Position numbers and translations under genes: made by a program. Under the pieces are notes generated by a model, which was given only the letters and a program-made list of their open reading frames with translations, did no database searches and was not told where the DNA came from. From Photorhabdus heterorhabditis (GTDB taxonomy: Bacteria; Pseudomonadota; Gammaproteobacteria; Enterobacterales; Enterobacteriaceae), in NCBI RefSeq assembly GCF_018448905.1, contig NZ_RCWA01000037.1, forward strand, positions 1 through 43,773: 43,773 nucleotides of DNA, written 5' to 3'. Of this stretch, positions 26,843 to 37,083 are shown one piece after another. How positions within the stretch are numbered: the first letter of the stretch is position 1; every line of letters begins with the position of its first letter.

Positions 26843-27225
26843 AATCAGATCTTTGTCATGATCATCAGTCAGGAATGAGTTTACCCGAAGTTATGGTTGC
26901 CGTTATGGTCTTTTCTATCTCTTTGTTAGGATTAATACGTTATCATCAGGCGTTATTATCTGGGTTTCAGCAACACTGGCAACAATCAAAGGCAGACAAA
27001 TTATCTTATGGATACCTGGAACAATATGAATTAATTGCAGGTCAAAGTGCTTTATCAGAATTAACACCGCCACCGGGATGGCACGCTGAATTTCAGACGG
27101 CATATCAGTTATCTGATTGCTATCAGCTTACAGTTATAGTAACAACGCCTTATAATCAGCAAAGTAAAGCAAGCCGGTGGATTTGTTCAAACGGGAGTCC
27201 TGATGTTCAAAGTTTATCATTCTAA
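26839..27225 (+). CDS. ppdC: type IV prepilin-like minor pseudopilin PpdC
   Basis: PpdC is a GspI/PilV-like minor pseudopilin. From ATG 26839 it has 128 residues with leader MKSDLCHDHQSG, cleavage before Met13, and MSLPEVMVAVMVFSIS with the conserved Glu5. Two cysteines appear late (SDCYQ and WICSN). I chose the ATG that overlaps the ygdB stop (ATGA) rather than the in-frame ATG at 26797, which would bury a poor leader in ygdB. The 3' end overlaps the recC start by 23 bases, so the pseudopilin genes and recC are tightly coupled, as in E. coli. Confidence 0.87.
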   Translation: MKSDLCHDHQSGMSLPEVMVAVMVFSISLLGLIRYHQALLSGFQQHWQQSKADKLSYGYLEQYELIAGQSALSELTPPPGWHAEFQTAYQLSDCYQLTVIVTTPYNQQSKASRWICSNGSPDVQSLSF

Positions 27226-30200
27226 TCAATTAGATCTTCTTAAAGAATTGATAGCAATATTTATCGGGGATAATCCGTTGCCTGATCCATTTGAACAGGA
27301 AGTCATTTTGGTACAAAGCCCAGGAATGTCACAGTGGCTACAAATCCAACTAGCTGAAAGAATAGGCATATCAGCTAATATTTCGTTTCCACTTCCGGCG
27401 ACTTTTATCTGGGATATGTTTACTAAAGTATTGCCTGATATTCCTAAAGAAAGCGCTTTCAGTAAAGATGCTATGACATGGAAATTGATGGCATTATTGC
27501 CGCAATTGTTGCCAGAAGCAGAATTTGTCGCACTTAGGCACTACCTTGATCAAGATGTTGATAAACGAAAGATTCATCAATTGGCTGGACGAATTGCTGA
27601 CCTGTTTGACCAATATCTTGTTTATCGTCCGCAATGGTTGGAAAGTTGGCAGCAAGGACAACTTATTGATGGTTTGAGTGATAACCAGTTGTGGCAAAAA
27701 AGATTATGGTTGGAACTGACGGAATATACTCACCAGTTGCAACAACCTCAATGGCATCGTGCTAACTTATATCAGCGTTTTATTTCGACACTGGAAAACA
27801 GGACTGATTTTTCAGCCCGTTTACCAAAACGGGTATTTATCTGTGGTATTTCTGCCTTACCGCCTGTTTATTTACAGGCTTTACAGGCATTGGGACGGCA
27901 TATTGATATTCACCTGATGTTTACTAATCCATGTCAATATTATTGGGGAGATATTCAGAATTATACTTTTCTGGCAAAAATGAGTAGCCGTAAGCCACGT
28001 CACTATAAGAGTGAGCAAGAGCTGGAATATTTTAAAGATCCTAGAAATGCTCAATCATTGTTTAATGATGAAGGTGAACAAGATGTCAGTAATCCTCTGT
28101 TAGCGTCATGGGGGCGATTAGGTCGTGATAATCTTTATTTATTGTCGCAACTTGAGCAAAGTTCAGATGTCCACGCCTTTGTTGAGTTAGAACCAGATAA
28201 TGTATTACATCAACTCCAAAGGGATCTCCTTTATTTGGAAGATCATGCTCAAATTGGTTCAACGAAGGAAACATTTGAAAATAGCCTGAAAAAACGACTG
28301 CTTAATCCATTGGATCGTTCTTTATCTTTCCATGTTTGCCATAGTCCTCAACGTGAAGTGGAAGTTTTACAGGATCAGCTTCTACGGTTACTGGAAGATA
28401 ACCCGTCACTGACGCCAAGGGATATTATTGTGATGGTTGCGGATATTGACAGTTATACCCCTTATGTTCAGGCGGTGTTTGGTAATGCTTCTGTTGAACG
28501 TTATATTCCATTTGCCATTTCTGATCGTAAGGCTCGTCAGGCGCATTCAGTTTTACAGGTATTTATTACACTGCTTGATTTACCCCAAAGCCGTTTTACT
28601 ACTGAGCAGGTTTTAGCGTTGCTGGAAGTTCCAGCGTTAGCAAATAAATTTGGAATTCATGAAGATGGGTTGCGTTTATTAAGGCGTTGGGTTGATGAAT
28701 CAGGTATTCGCTGGGGATTAGATGACGATAATGTGGAAGAGTTATCCTTACCGGTAACAGGCCAGCATACATGGCGTTTTGGGCTGACCAGAATGTTGTT
28801 GGGTTATGCAATGGATAGCCGGTCAGGCCCTTGGAAAGATGTATTGCCTTATGATGAATCCAGCGGGTTAGCTGCGGAGCTTGCGGGTCAATTGGCTGAG
28901 TTTTTAATGCAACTGAGCCATTGGCGCAAAATTCTTGGTGAGAGCCAGACATTAGAGGATTGGTTACCTGTCTGCCAGCAGTTGCTGGAAACATTTTTTG
29001 CATCAGACAGTGAAACCGAATTAGTGCTGGCAATGATAGAACAGCAGTGGCAGAAAGTCATAGGCAATGGGATGAATGCCCGCTATCAGGAAAGTGTGCC
29101 ATTGGTTCTGTTAAGGGATGAATTGGCGCTTCGGTTTGATAATGAAAAAATCAGTCAGCGTTTTCTTGCTGGATCTATCAACTTTTGTACCCTGATGCCG
29201 ATGCGTTCTATCCCTTTTAAGGTTGTCTGTCTGTTGGGTATGAATGATGGTATTTATCCCCGTTCAATTCCACCGCTTGGGTTTGATTTGATGGCAGAGA
29301 AAAGCCAAAGAGGAGACAGAAAACGGCGGGATGATGACCGCTATTTATTCCTTGAAGCTCTGATATCTGCCGAACAGTTTCTCTATATCAGTTACATTGG
29401 TAAATCCATTCGTGATGATACGGAATGCAATCCTTCAGTACTGGTTAATGAATTACTGGATTATGTTTGCCAAAGCTTCTGCTTGCCGGGAAATGAAAAG
29501 CTGAATGTTGATGAAAGTGCCACTAATGTCAGAAAACACCTGTTGTGTCTTCATACTCGCGTTCCATTTGCACCGGAAAATTTTATACCGGGTAGTTATC
29601 AGCAAAGCTATGCAAGAGAATGGCTGCCGGCAGCGTCTGAACAAGGGGCTGCGCATTCTGAATTTTGTCAGCCTGTTGAAGCGGAACAAATTCAGGAGAT
29701 TACACTGGATGATTTGAGTCGTTTTTACCGTCATCCTGTCAGGTTTTTTTTCCAACGTTGTCTGAAAGTAAACTTTGTTATTGAAGAAACGGAATTACCA
29801 GAGGAAGAGCCTTTCATTTTGGATAACCTTCAACGTTATCAATTTAATCAGTTATTGCTGAATACGCTGATTGAGCAGCAATCACCTGAACCGCTTTTTA
29901 ATCGTCTTCGTGCTGCTGGAGGGTTGCCTTTTGGCGCTTTTGGTGAGGTTTATTGGTTGAAGCAGCAAAAGGAGATGCAACCTCTGGCGGATAAGATTCG
30001 TGAACAACAAATGGAAACTTTGTCTGTCGATTTACATCATGATTTAGGGCAGGTTCTTCTGACCGGGCGAATTAGTAAGGTGCAGCTGGATGGTTTGTTA
30101 CGTTGGCGTCCAGCTAGTCTGACAGCAAATGATGGTATGCAATTATGGATTGAGCATCTGGCTTACTGCCTTGCTGGTGGTGAGGGTGAAAGCCGTAGTT

Positions 30201-30574
30201 ATGGGCGTGACAACAACGAGTGGCGTTTTGCTCCTGTAGCGTCAGAACAAGCGAAAAATTATCTGAATCAATTGGTTGAAGGTTATCAGCGAGGAATATC
30301 GGCACCTTTGCCGCTATTTTGTCAAAGTGGTTGGATGTGGCTTTCAGCATGCATGAATAAAGAAACCGGTGAGATTGATGACAGTGATGAAATTCAATTA
30401 AAAGCTGAAAGCCAGTTACTGAAAGCATGGCTTGGAGATCAAGGACGCAGAGGTGAAGGTGATGATCCTTATGTTCAGCGGGCTTTCAGGCAAGTTGATA
30501 AATTATTTTTGGCAAAACTTAAACAGGAAGCGCTCAGTTATTTGTTACCGATAGCGCAATATCAGAATACATAG
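27203..30574 (+). CDS. recC: exodeoxyribonuclease V subunit gamma RecC
   Basis: RecC is the Chi-recognising scaffold of RecBCD, which resects double-strand breaks and loads RecA. The 1123-residue protein matches E. coli (1122) along its whole length: start MFKVYHSNQLDLL, the helicase-like core with VFICGISALPPVYLQALQALG, FHVCHSPQREVEVL, DIIVMVADIDSY and TLMPMRSIPFKVVCLLGMNDG, and a C-terminal nuclease-like fold. Catalytic helicase residues are degenerate in this family. GGGAG precedes the ATG, which lies inside ppdC. ptrA follows after 15 bases, so recC and recBD are in one transcription unit with the protease gene between them. Confidence 0.97.
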   Translation: MFKVYHSNQLDLLKELIAIFIGDNPLPDPFEQEVILVQSPGMSQWLQIQLAERIGISANISFPLPATFIWDMFTKVLPDIPKESAFSKDAMTWKLMALLPQLLPEAEFVALRHYLDQDVDKRKIHQLAGRIADLFDQYLVYRPQWLESWQQGQLIDGLSDNQLWQKRLWLELTEYTHQLQQPQWHRANLYQRFISTLENRTDFSARLPKRVFICGISALPPVYLQALQALGRHIDIHLMFTNPCQYYWGDIQNYTFLAKMSSRKPRHYKSEQELEYFKDPRNAQSLFNDEGEQDVSNPLLASWGRLGRDNLYLLSQLEQSSDVHAFVELEPDNVLHQLQRDLLYLEDHAQIGSTKETFENSLKKRLLNPLDRSLSFHVCHSPQREVEVLQDQLLRLLEDNPSLTPRDIIVMVADIDSYTPYVQAVFGNASVERYIPFAISDRKARQAHSVLQVFITLLDLPQSRFTTEQVLALLEVPALANKFGIHEDGLRLLRRWVDESGIRWGLDDDNVEELSLPVTGQHTWRFGLTRMLLGYAMDSRSGPWKDVLPYDESSGLAAELAGQLAEFLMQLSHWRKILGESQTLEDWLPVCQQLLETFFASDSETELVLAMIEQQWQKVIGNGMNARYQESVPLVLLRDELALRFDNEKISQRFLAGSINFCTLMPMRSIPFKVVCLLGMNDGIYPRSIPPLGFDLMAEKSQRGDRKRRDDDRYLFLEALISAEQFLYISYIGKSIRDDTECNPSVLVNELLDYVCQSFCLPGNEKLNVDESATNVRKHLLCLHTRVPFAPENFIPGSYQQSYAREWLPAASEQGAAHSEFCQPVEAEQIQEITLDDLSRFYRHPVRFFFQRCLKVNFVIEETELPEEEPFILDNLQRYQFNQLLLNTLIEQQSPEPLFNRLRAAGGLPFGAFGEVYWLKQQKEMQPLADKIREQQMETLSVDLHHDLGQVLLTGRISKVQLDGLLRWRPASLTANDGMQLWIEHLAYCLAGGEGESRSYGRDNNEWRFAPVASEQAKNYLNQLVEGYQRGISAPLPLFCQSGWMWLSACMNKETGEIDDSDEIQLKAESQLLKAWLGDQGRRGEGDDPYVQRAFRQVDKLFLAKLKQEALSYLLPIAQYQNT

Positions 30575-30589
30575 GGAGAATACCAGATA

Positions 30590-33478
30590 ATGCATAAACA
30601 TTTTATCCGCATGATTGTTGTGATGTTCCTGCTTGTTTGGGGAACGGCAAGCTATGCGAAAACACAACAGTGGCAGCCACTGCAAGAGACAATTTATAAA
30701 AGCGAAAATGACCATCGTCAGTATCAGGGAATAAAATTAGCAAACAATATGACGGTTTTGCTGGTGTCTGATGAAAAGGCAACGAAATCTCTGGCAGCGG
30801 TAGCAATTCCAGTTGGTAGTATGGAAAACCCTGACAGCCAGCTTGGGCTTGCTCATTATCTGGAACATATGGTTCTGATGGGGTCTAAGCGTTATCCACA
30901 GTCGGGCAGTTTATCTGAGTTTTTGCAAAAACACGGTGGTAGTTATAATGCCAGCACTGCTTCTTATCGCACCGCTTTCTACCTTGAAGTGGAAAATAAA
31001 GCGTTAGCTAATGCGACAGATCGTCTGGCTGATGCACTGGCAGAACCTTTGCTTGACCCAGTCAATGCAGATCGGGAACGAAATGCCGTCAATGCAGAGC
31101 TGACAATGGCGCGTTCTCGTGATGGGATGCGGGTTGCTCAAATACGATCAGAAACCTTGAATCCTGCGCATCCAAATGCTCGTTTTTCTGGTGGTAATCT
31201 AGAAACATTGAAAGATAAACCAGGGAGTAAATTGCAGACAGAGCTAGTGGATTTCTATCAACGCTATTATTCAGCCAATCTGATGAAAGGTGTCATTTAC
31301 GGCAATCAGTCTATCGATAAACTAACTCAGATAGCTGTTGATACTTTTGGTCGGATACCTGACAGAAAAGCCAGTGTGCCCGCTATTACTGTCCCAGCAG
31401 TAACAGAAAAAGAGAAAGGGATTGTCATCCATTATGTTCCTGCTCAGCCGCAAAAAGCGCTGCAATTAGAGTTCAGTATTGACAATAACAGTGCTGATTT
31501 CCGCAGTAAAACGGATGAATATCTCGGTTATATGATTGGTAATCGTAGCCTGAATACATTATCAGACTGGTTGCAAACTCAGGGGCTGGCAGAAAGTATC
31601 AGTGCCGGAGCTGAACCGATGGTTGACCGCAACAAAGGTATATTTTTTATTTATGTTACCTTGACAGATAAAGGACTGGAACAGCGGGATCAGGTCGTTG
31701 CTGCTATTTTCACTTATATTCATTTGCTAAAACAAAAAGGCATTCAGAAAAGCTATTTTGATGAAATCGCTAAGGTTTTGAACCTGTCTTTCCAGTACGG
31801 CTCTATTGTTCGTAATATGAATTATATCGAATGGTTATCGGATGCTATGCTGCGGGTTCCTGTTTCTAATGTACTCAATGCCGGTTATTTGGCTGATGAC
31901 TATAATCCAAAAGCAATCGTCAACCGACTTGATGAATTGACCCCTGAGAATGCACGTATCTGGTATATCAGTCCAAAAGAGCCACACAATAAACAGGCTT
32001 ATTTTGTTCAGGCACCTTATCAAGTTGATCGAATCACATCACAACAAATGGTGAAATGGCAACAGTTAGAAAAACAGATGAACTTTTCTCTACCTGCGCC
32101 AAATCCTTATATTCCCGATGACTTGCAGTTAATAAAGGCAGGTAAAAATCAGAAACATCCAGAGATGATTCTTGAACAGCAGAATTTTCGTCTGCTTTAT
32201 ATGCCAAGCCAGTATTTTGCTGATGAACCGAAAGCCAGTATCGCTCTTGATTTGCGCAACGCCGAAAGTCTGAATAGCGCTCGTAAGCAGGTAACTTTCT
32301 CTTTACTTGACTATCTGGCGCTGCTTTCCCTTGATCAACTTGGTTATCAGGCTTCTGTTGCAGGAATGAGTATTTCGACTGGTTCAGCAGACGGGCTGCA
32401 ATTAGGAGTAAGTGGTTACACTCAGCGTCTGCCGGAACTTCTAACCTCTTTAATTAATGATTACATGGCGTTTGCGCCAACTGAGAATCAACTGGAGCAA
32501 GCTAAATCTTGGTATCGTGAACAAATAGAGGTTTCTAATAACGGTAAAGCTTATGACATGGCTATGCAGCCGCTGAAACGTCTTTCTGTGGTGCCTTACA
32601 CAGAACAGTCCGTTCGTTTGAAAGAATTGGAAGCTATCACCGTTCAGGATATTGTTGAGTATCGTCATGAATTAATAAAAAATTCTGCTTTGCAGATGAT
32701 GATAATTGGAAACTTGACCGAACAGCAGAGCAAAGTGATTGCTGAATCTGCCCATAAGCAACTGGCAAATCAAGGAAATAGCTGGTGGAGTGGGGATAAG
32801 GTGGTGATTGATAAAAATTACCAAGTTAATTTTCAGCGTGTTGGTAGCAGTACTGATAGTGCCCTGGCAGAAATTTATATTCCGAACGGTTATAACCGTA
32901 TAGAGGGTTATGCTTATTCGAGTCTACTAAGCAATATGCTCAAGCCGTGGTTCTATGAGCAGCTGAGAACAGTAGAACAACTGGGATATGCAGTGTTTGC
33001 TTTCAATACCCGTGTTGGGGAACAGTGGGGGCTGGGTTTTCTATTACAAAGTAATAGCAAGCAACCAAAATATCTGAATCAGCGTTATCAGGATTTCTAC
33101 CAAAAGGCGAGCAGTAAACTGGAAGACATGTCCCAAACTGATTTTGAGCAGTACAAGAACGCACTGATTAATGAAAGTCAGCAACCGCCGCAAACGTTCT
33201 ATGCCGAAGTTGCCCGTTTCTCTGGTGATTTCAGTCGTAATAACTTTAGTTTCGACAGTAGAGATAAAATGCTTGAGGTACTAAAGAAAACCACACAGAA
33301 ACAACTGATTAATTTTTACCGGGATGCCGTAAACAAACATCGGGGGCTGTCATTTATTTCACAAGTGATTGGTAAATCAGGGAACTCAGATGGATATGCG
33401 AAATTGAAAGGTTGGAAAACCTATCATGATGTTACTGAATTTCAGCAACAGTTACCTGTTGAGGTAAAAGCTCGGTGA
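30590..33478 (+). CDS. ptrA: periplasmic protease III (pitrilysin)
   Basis: PtrA is a periplasmic zinc metalloprotease of the insulinase (M16) family that degrades small peptides. The 962-residue precursor has a signal peptide ending about residue 23 (WGTASYA then KTQQW). The inverted zinc motif HYLEH lies at residues 89-93, and the third ligand Glu is in NAVNAELTMARS. A second, inactive M16 half follows, with the conserved RTVEQLGYAVFAF near the C terminus. The length matches E. coli (962). It sits between recC and recB, a location shared with E. coli for no known functional reason, and its stop overlaps the recB GTG start. Confidence 0.96.
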   Translation: MHKHFIRMIVVMFLLVWGTASYAKTQQWQPLQETIYKSENDHRQYQGIKLANNMTVLLVSDEKATKSLAAVAIPVGSMENPDSQLGLAHYLEHMVLMGSKRYPQSGSLSEFLQKHGGSYNASTASYRTAFYLEVENKALANATDRLADALAEPLLDPVNADRERNAVNAELTMARSRDGMRVAQIRSETLNPAHPNARFSGGNLETLKDKPGSKLQTELVDFYQRYYSANLMKGVIYGNQSIDKLTQIAVDTFGRIPDRKASVPAITVPAVTEKEKGIVIHYVPAQPQKALQLEFSIDNNSADFRSKTDEYLGYMIGNRSLNTLSDWLQTQGLAESISAGAEPMVDRNKGIFFIYVTLTDKGLEQRDQVVAAIFTYIHLLKQKGIQKSYFDEIAKVLNLSFQYGSIVRNMNYIEWLSDAMLRVPVSNVLNAGYLADDYNPKAIVNRLDELTPENARIWYISPKEPHNKQAYFVQAPYQVDRITSQQMVKWQQLEKQMNFSLPAPNPYIPDDLQLIKAGKNQKHPEMILEQQNFRLLYMPSQYFADEPKASIALDLRNAESLNSARKQVTFSLLDYLALLSLDQLGYQASVAGMSISTGSADGLQLGVSGYTQRLPELLTSLINDYMAFAPTENQLEQAKSWYREQIEVSNNGKAYDMAMQPLKRLSVVPYTEQSVRLKELEAITVQDIVEYRHELIKNSALQMMIIGNLTEQQSKVIAESAHKQLANQGNSWWSGDKVVIDKNYQVNFQRVGSSTDSALAEIYIPNGYNRIEGYAYSSLLSNMLKPWFYEQLRTVEQLGYAVFAFNTRVGEQWGLGFLLQSNSKQPKYLNQRYQDFYQKASSKLEDMSQTDFEQYKNALINESQQPPQTFYAEVARFSGDFSRNNFSFDSRDKMLEVLKKTTQKQLINFYRDAVNKHRGLSFISQVIGKSGNSDGYAKLKGWKTYHDVTEFQQQLPVEVKAR

Positions 33479-36400
33479 TCACAGAGGTATCTGCCCACAA
33501 GCTTAATGCATTAACTCTGCCGCTGAATGGTCAGCGGCTGATCGAAGCTTCTGCCGGGACGGGTAAAACTTACACCATTGGTATTTTATATCTCCGTCTT
33601 CTACTTGGGCTGGGGAAAGATGCTGCTTTTCCACGGCCTTTAAGCGTGGAAGAAATCCTGGTGGTGACATTTACTGAGGCAGCAACAGATGAGTTACGTG
33701 GGCGTATCCGTGAAAACATTCATGAACTTCGCCTTGCTTGTATTCGAAACGGAGTAGAAGATTCAGAGTCTGCCTATCAACAGCTACTGGATGAAATTTC
33801 GGATAGAGAGCAAGCCACTATCTGGTTGCTGGCTGCCGAGCGACAGATGGATGAGGCCGCGATTTATACCATTCATGGCTTCTGTCAGAGAATGCTGGCA
33901 CATAATGCCTTTGAGTCCGGGATATTGTTTGAACAGACATTAATTCAGGATGAACATCCACTAGAGAGGCAGGGATGTGCCGATTTCTGGCGGCGCCACT
34001 GCTATCCATTATCGTTATCAATGGCTCAGGTTATCAGCCAGGATTGGAGTGGGCCGGAAGCATTGTTGGCTGAATTACATCCTTATTTGCAAGGGGATAT
34101 GCCATATATCGTTGATGCGCCAAACAGTGATGAAACGCTGTTAAGCCGTCATGAGAAAATTACGCAGTTGATTTATGGAGTTAAATGTCAATGGAATGAA
34201 GTTGTCGGAGAGTTGCATGATTTAATCGCGGGTTCTGGTGTAGATAAAAGAAGTTATAGTAGTAAGCACTTACCAAACTGGCTGAACAGAGTTACTGATT
34301 GGGCCCAGGAACCTACAGAGGATTATCAGTTACCAAAAGAGCTGGAGAAATTCCGGCAGTCGGTATTAGTAGAAAAGACAAAAAAAGGTGATGCACCTGA
34401 GCATTCACTTTTTGTTGCGATAGATAATTTGTATCAGCAACCACTGACTTTACGTGATTTGATTATCTCCAGAGCTATTATTGAGATTCGCCAGTCAATC
34501 CGTCAGGAAAAATTAATACGTGGTCATATGGGGTTTGGTGATTTATTAACCCGCCTTGATGATGCTCTGAAAGGTCCAGGTAGTGATTTGCTTGCCCAGA
34601 CGATCCGTCAGCGCTATCCGGTTGCGTTGATTGATGAATTTCAGGATACCGACCCACAGCAATATCGGATTTTCCACACCATCTATGGCAATCAGCCTGA
34701 AAATGGATTGTTATTTATCGGCGATCCCAAACAGGCTATTTATGCATTCCGTGGCGCAGATATCTTCACTTATATCCGCGCCCGCTCTCAGGTAAGTGCT
34801 CACTATACTTTGGAGACAAACTGGCGCTCTGCTGATTCAATGGTACAGGCAGTAAACAAGTTGTTTATGCGTTCAGAAAATCCCTTCTTGTTTGAACAGA
34901 TCCCTTTTGTCGAGGTTTCTGCGGCGGAGAAAAACCGGGGACTTGCTTTTAGCTATGATACTAAGGAGCAGGCCGCATTGAATTTCTGGTTGCAGCCAGG
35001 GGAAGGTGTTTCTACCGGAGATTACGAGCAAACGATGTCACGATTCTGTGCGGCACAAATTCGTGATTGGTTGCAAGCTGGCAGTGAAGGGCATGCTCTG
35101 TTACATAAAAATGAGAAGGTTCGGCCTGTTACTGCGGCTGACATCACGGTTCTGGTGCGTAGCAGAAAAGAAGCCATACTGATCCGTGATGCACTTAACT
35201 TGTTATCTATCCCTTCTGTATTTCTTTCTAACCGAGAGAGTGTATTTGATACCGCAGAGGCAAAGGATATTCTTTGGTTATTGCAAGCTGTGTTGTCGCC
35301 AGAGAAAGAACGGGTTTTGAGAAGTGCGCTTGCTAGTGGTTTATTTGGTTTGACTGCTCGGCAGATAGACAAACTGAATCATGATGAAAAAGCTTGGGAT
35401 CAGCTAGTTGATGAGTTTGATGGTTACTTTCGTCTGTGGCAGCGTCGTGGAGTACTGCCTATGTTACGGGCGGTAATGGCAAACCATAGTATTGCTGAGA
35501 ACTTACTTGCCAGTTATGACGGTGAACGACGTTTGATGGATGTAATGCATATTGGTGAGTTGTTGCAAGAGATATCTTTACAACTCGATAGTGAACATGC
35601 AGTCACTCGTTGGTTAGCTCAGCAAATATCTCATCCTGATCCACAATCAGAAAACCAGCAGATGCGGCTGGAAAGTGATCGTCATTTGGTACAAATCTGT
35701 ACTATCCATAAATCTAAAGGTCTGGAATACCCGCTGGTATGGTTGCCATTTGCCTGTAATTTCAGAACGCAGAAACAGGCGATATATCATGATCGTGTAA
35801 GCTTTAATGCTTGTCTTGATATTTTCCCTGATGAGGAAACTATCAAACTGGCTGAGCAAGAACGGTTGGCCGAAGATTTACGTTTACTTTATGTCGCACT
35901 GACGCGTTCTGTTTACCATTGCAGTGTCGGCGTGGCTCCGCTGATAAAAGGCAATAAGAAGAAGATCGGGGATACCGATCTGCATCAGTGCGCTCTGGGT
36001 TATCTTCTGCAAAATGGTGCTAAAGGTGATGCTGATTTTTTGACGACATGCCTTAAAGAATTAAGTGGGGATGGAATCGTCGTATCATCAATCAATGACA
36101 TTGGTGAGCATCCCTGGAAGTCACAAAGCCAACATGATTTGGTGTTGTCGGCGAAGCAATTTAAACGCAGCATTCAGGATGACTGGCGTATTACCAGTTA
36201 TTCCGGTTTACAAAACTCCGTTGTCCATCGTGGCAGTGCTTCCTCTTATTTTGCTGGAGAAGAATCTGTAGATGTGATTGTTCAGTCTATTGCACCAAAG
36301 TTGGATGTTGACGCCAATGGTGAAAAACAAATAGCAGAACAACTTGAAATGACACCACATACGTTTCCACGGGGAGCTTCTGCCGGCACTTTTTTGCATT

Positions 36401-37083
36401 CGATATTAGAAGAGCTGAATTTCAGCCAATTACCTGATGAGAAATGGTTGGCTGAACAGCTGAAATCAGCCGGGTTTGATGAACATTGGAGTGGGATATT
36501 ACAGCAATGGATGGCAGAGGTTTTTACGACCCCATTGAATAGTGACGGGATGCAGCTTTCAGAAATTCCTCTTCATCACCAGCAGGATGAAATGCAGTTT
36601 TATCTGCCAGTTGAGCAACTTTTGCGATCTCAGGAGCTAGATGCCGTGACGCGTCGTTATGACCCTGTTTCTGCCCGTTGTCCCCAATTGGCGTTTCATC
36701 AGGTGAAAGGGATGCTGAAAGGGTTTATTGATTTAGTCTGCTGTTGGCAAGATCGGTTCTATGTGTTGGATTACAAATCAAACTGGTTGGGAAATGGTAG
36801 CCAAGCGTATACTCGTGAAGCGATGGAAACCGCTATGATTGAGCATCGTTATGATCTGCAATATCAGCTTTATACACTTGCACTACATCGTTACTTGCGT
36901 CACAGATTGGTTAATTATGATTACCAACAACATTTTGGCGGAGTGATTTATCTGTTCTTGAGAGGAATTGATAAACAACAACCGGGAAATGGTATTTTTA
37001 GTTGTCGGCCATCAGCCGAATTTGTTAATGCTTTGGATCTGCTTTTCGGTGGCAATGAACAACCTGAGAAAGAGAAAAACTGA
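33475..37083 (+). CDS. recB: exodeoxyribonuclease V subunit beta RecB (helicase-nuclease)
   Basis: RecB is the 3'-5' helicase and the only nuclease of RecBCD. The 1202-residue protein starts with GTG overlapping the ptrA stop (GTGA). Walker A ASAGTGKT is at residues 25-32, then VVTFTEAAT, the DEFQDTD motif II, GDPKQAIYAFRGAD, TNWRS, and motifs V/VI in TIHKSKGLEYPLVWLP and LLYVALTRS. The C-terminal nuclease domain keeps its metal-binding residues: Asp1086 in GFIDLV, Asp1099 and Lys1101 in LDYKSNW, followed by YDLQYQLYTLALHRYLR. It should be fully active. Its stop shares a base with the recD start (TGATG), so the subunits are translationally coupled. Confidence 0.97.
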   Translation: MITEVSAHKLNALTLPLNGQRLIEASAGTGKTYTIGILYLRLLLGLGKDAAFPRPLSVEEILVVTFTEAATDELRGRIRENIHELRLACIRNGVEDSESAYQQLLDEISDREQATIWLLAAERQMDEAAIYTIHGFCQRMLAHNAFESGILFEQTLIQDEHPLERQGCADFWRRHCYPLSLSMAQVISQDWSGPEALLAELHPYLQGDMPYIVDAPNSDETLLSRHEKITQLIYGVKCQWNEVVGELHDLIAGSGVDKRSYSSKHLPNWLNRVTDWAQEPTEDYQLPKELEKFRQSVLVEKTKKGDAPEHSLFVAIDNLYQQPLTLRDLIISRAIIEIRQSIRQEKLIRGHMGFGDLLTRLDDALKGPGSDLLAQTIRQRYPVALIDEFQDTDPQQYRIFHTIYGNQPENGLLFIGDPKQAIYAFRGADIFTYIRARSQVSAHYTLETNWRSADSMVQAVNKLFMRSENPFLFEQIPFVEVSAAEKNRGLAFSYDTKEQAALNFWLQPGEGVSTGDYEQTMSRFCAAQIRDWLQAGSEGHALLHKNEKVRPVTAADITVLVRSRKEAILIRDALNLLSIPSVFLSNRESVFDTAEAKDILWLLQAVLSPEKERVLRSALASGLFGLTARQIDKLNHDEKAWDQLVDEFDGYFRLWQRRGVLPMLRAVMANHSIAENLLASYDGERRLMDVMHIGELLQEISLQLDSEHAVTRWLAQQISHPDPQSENQQMRLESDRHLVQICTIHKSKGLEYPLVWLPFACNFRTQKQAIYHDRVSFNACLDIFPDEETIKLAEQERLAEDLRLLYVALTRSVYHCSVGVAPLIKGNKKKIGDTDLHQCALGYLLQNGAKGDADFLTTCLKELSGDGIVVSSINDIGEHPWKSQSQHDLVLSAKQFKRSIQDDWRITSYSGLQNSVVHRGSASSYFAGEESVDVIVQSIAPKLDVDANGEKQIAEQLEMTPHTFPRGASAGTFLHSILEELNFSQLPDEKWLAEQLKSAGFDEHWSGILQQWMAEVFTTPLNSDGMQLSEIPLHHQQDEMQFYLPVEQLLRSQELDAVTRRYDPVSARCPQLAFHQVKGMLKGFIDLVCCWQDRFYVLDYKSNWLGNGSQAYTREAMETAMIEHRYDLQYQLYTLALHRYLRHRLVNYDYQQHFGGVIYLFLRGIDKQQPGNGIFSCRPSAEFVNALDLLFGGNEQPEKEKN

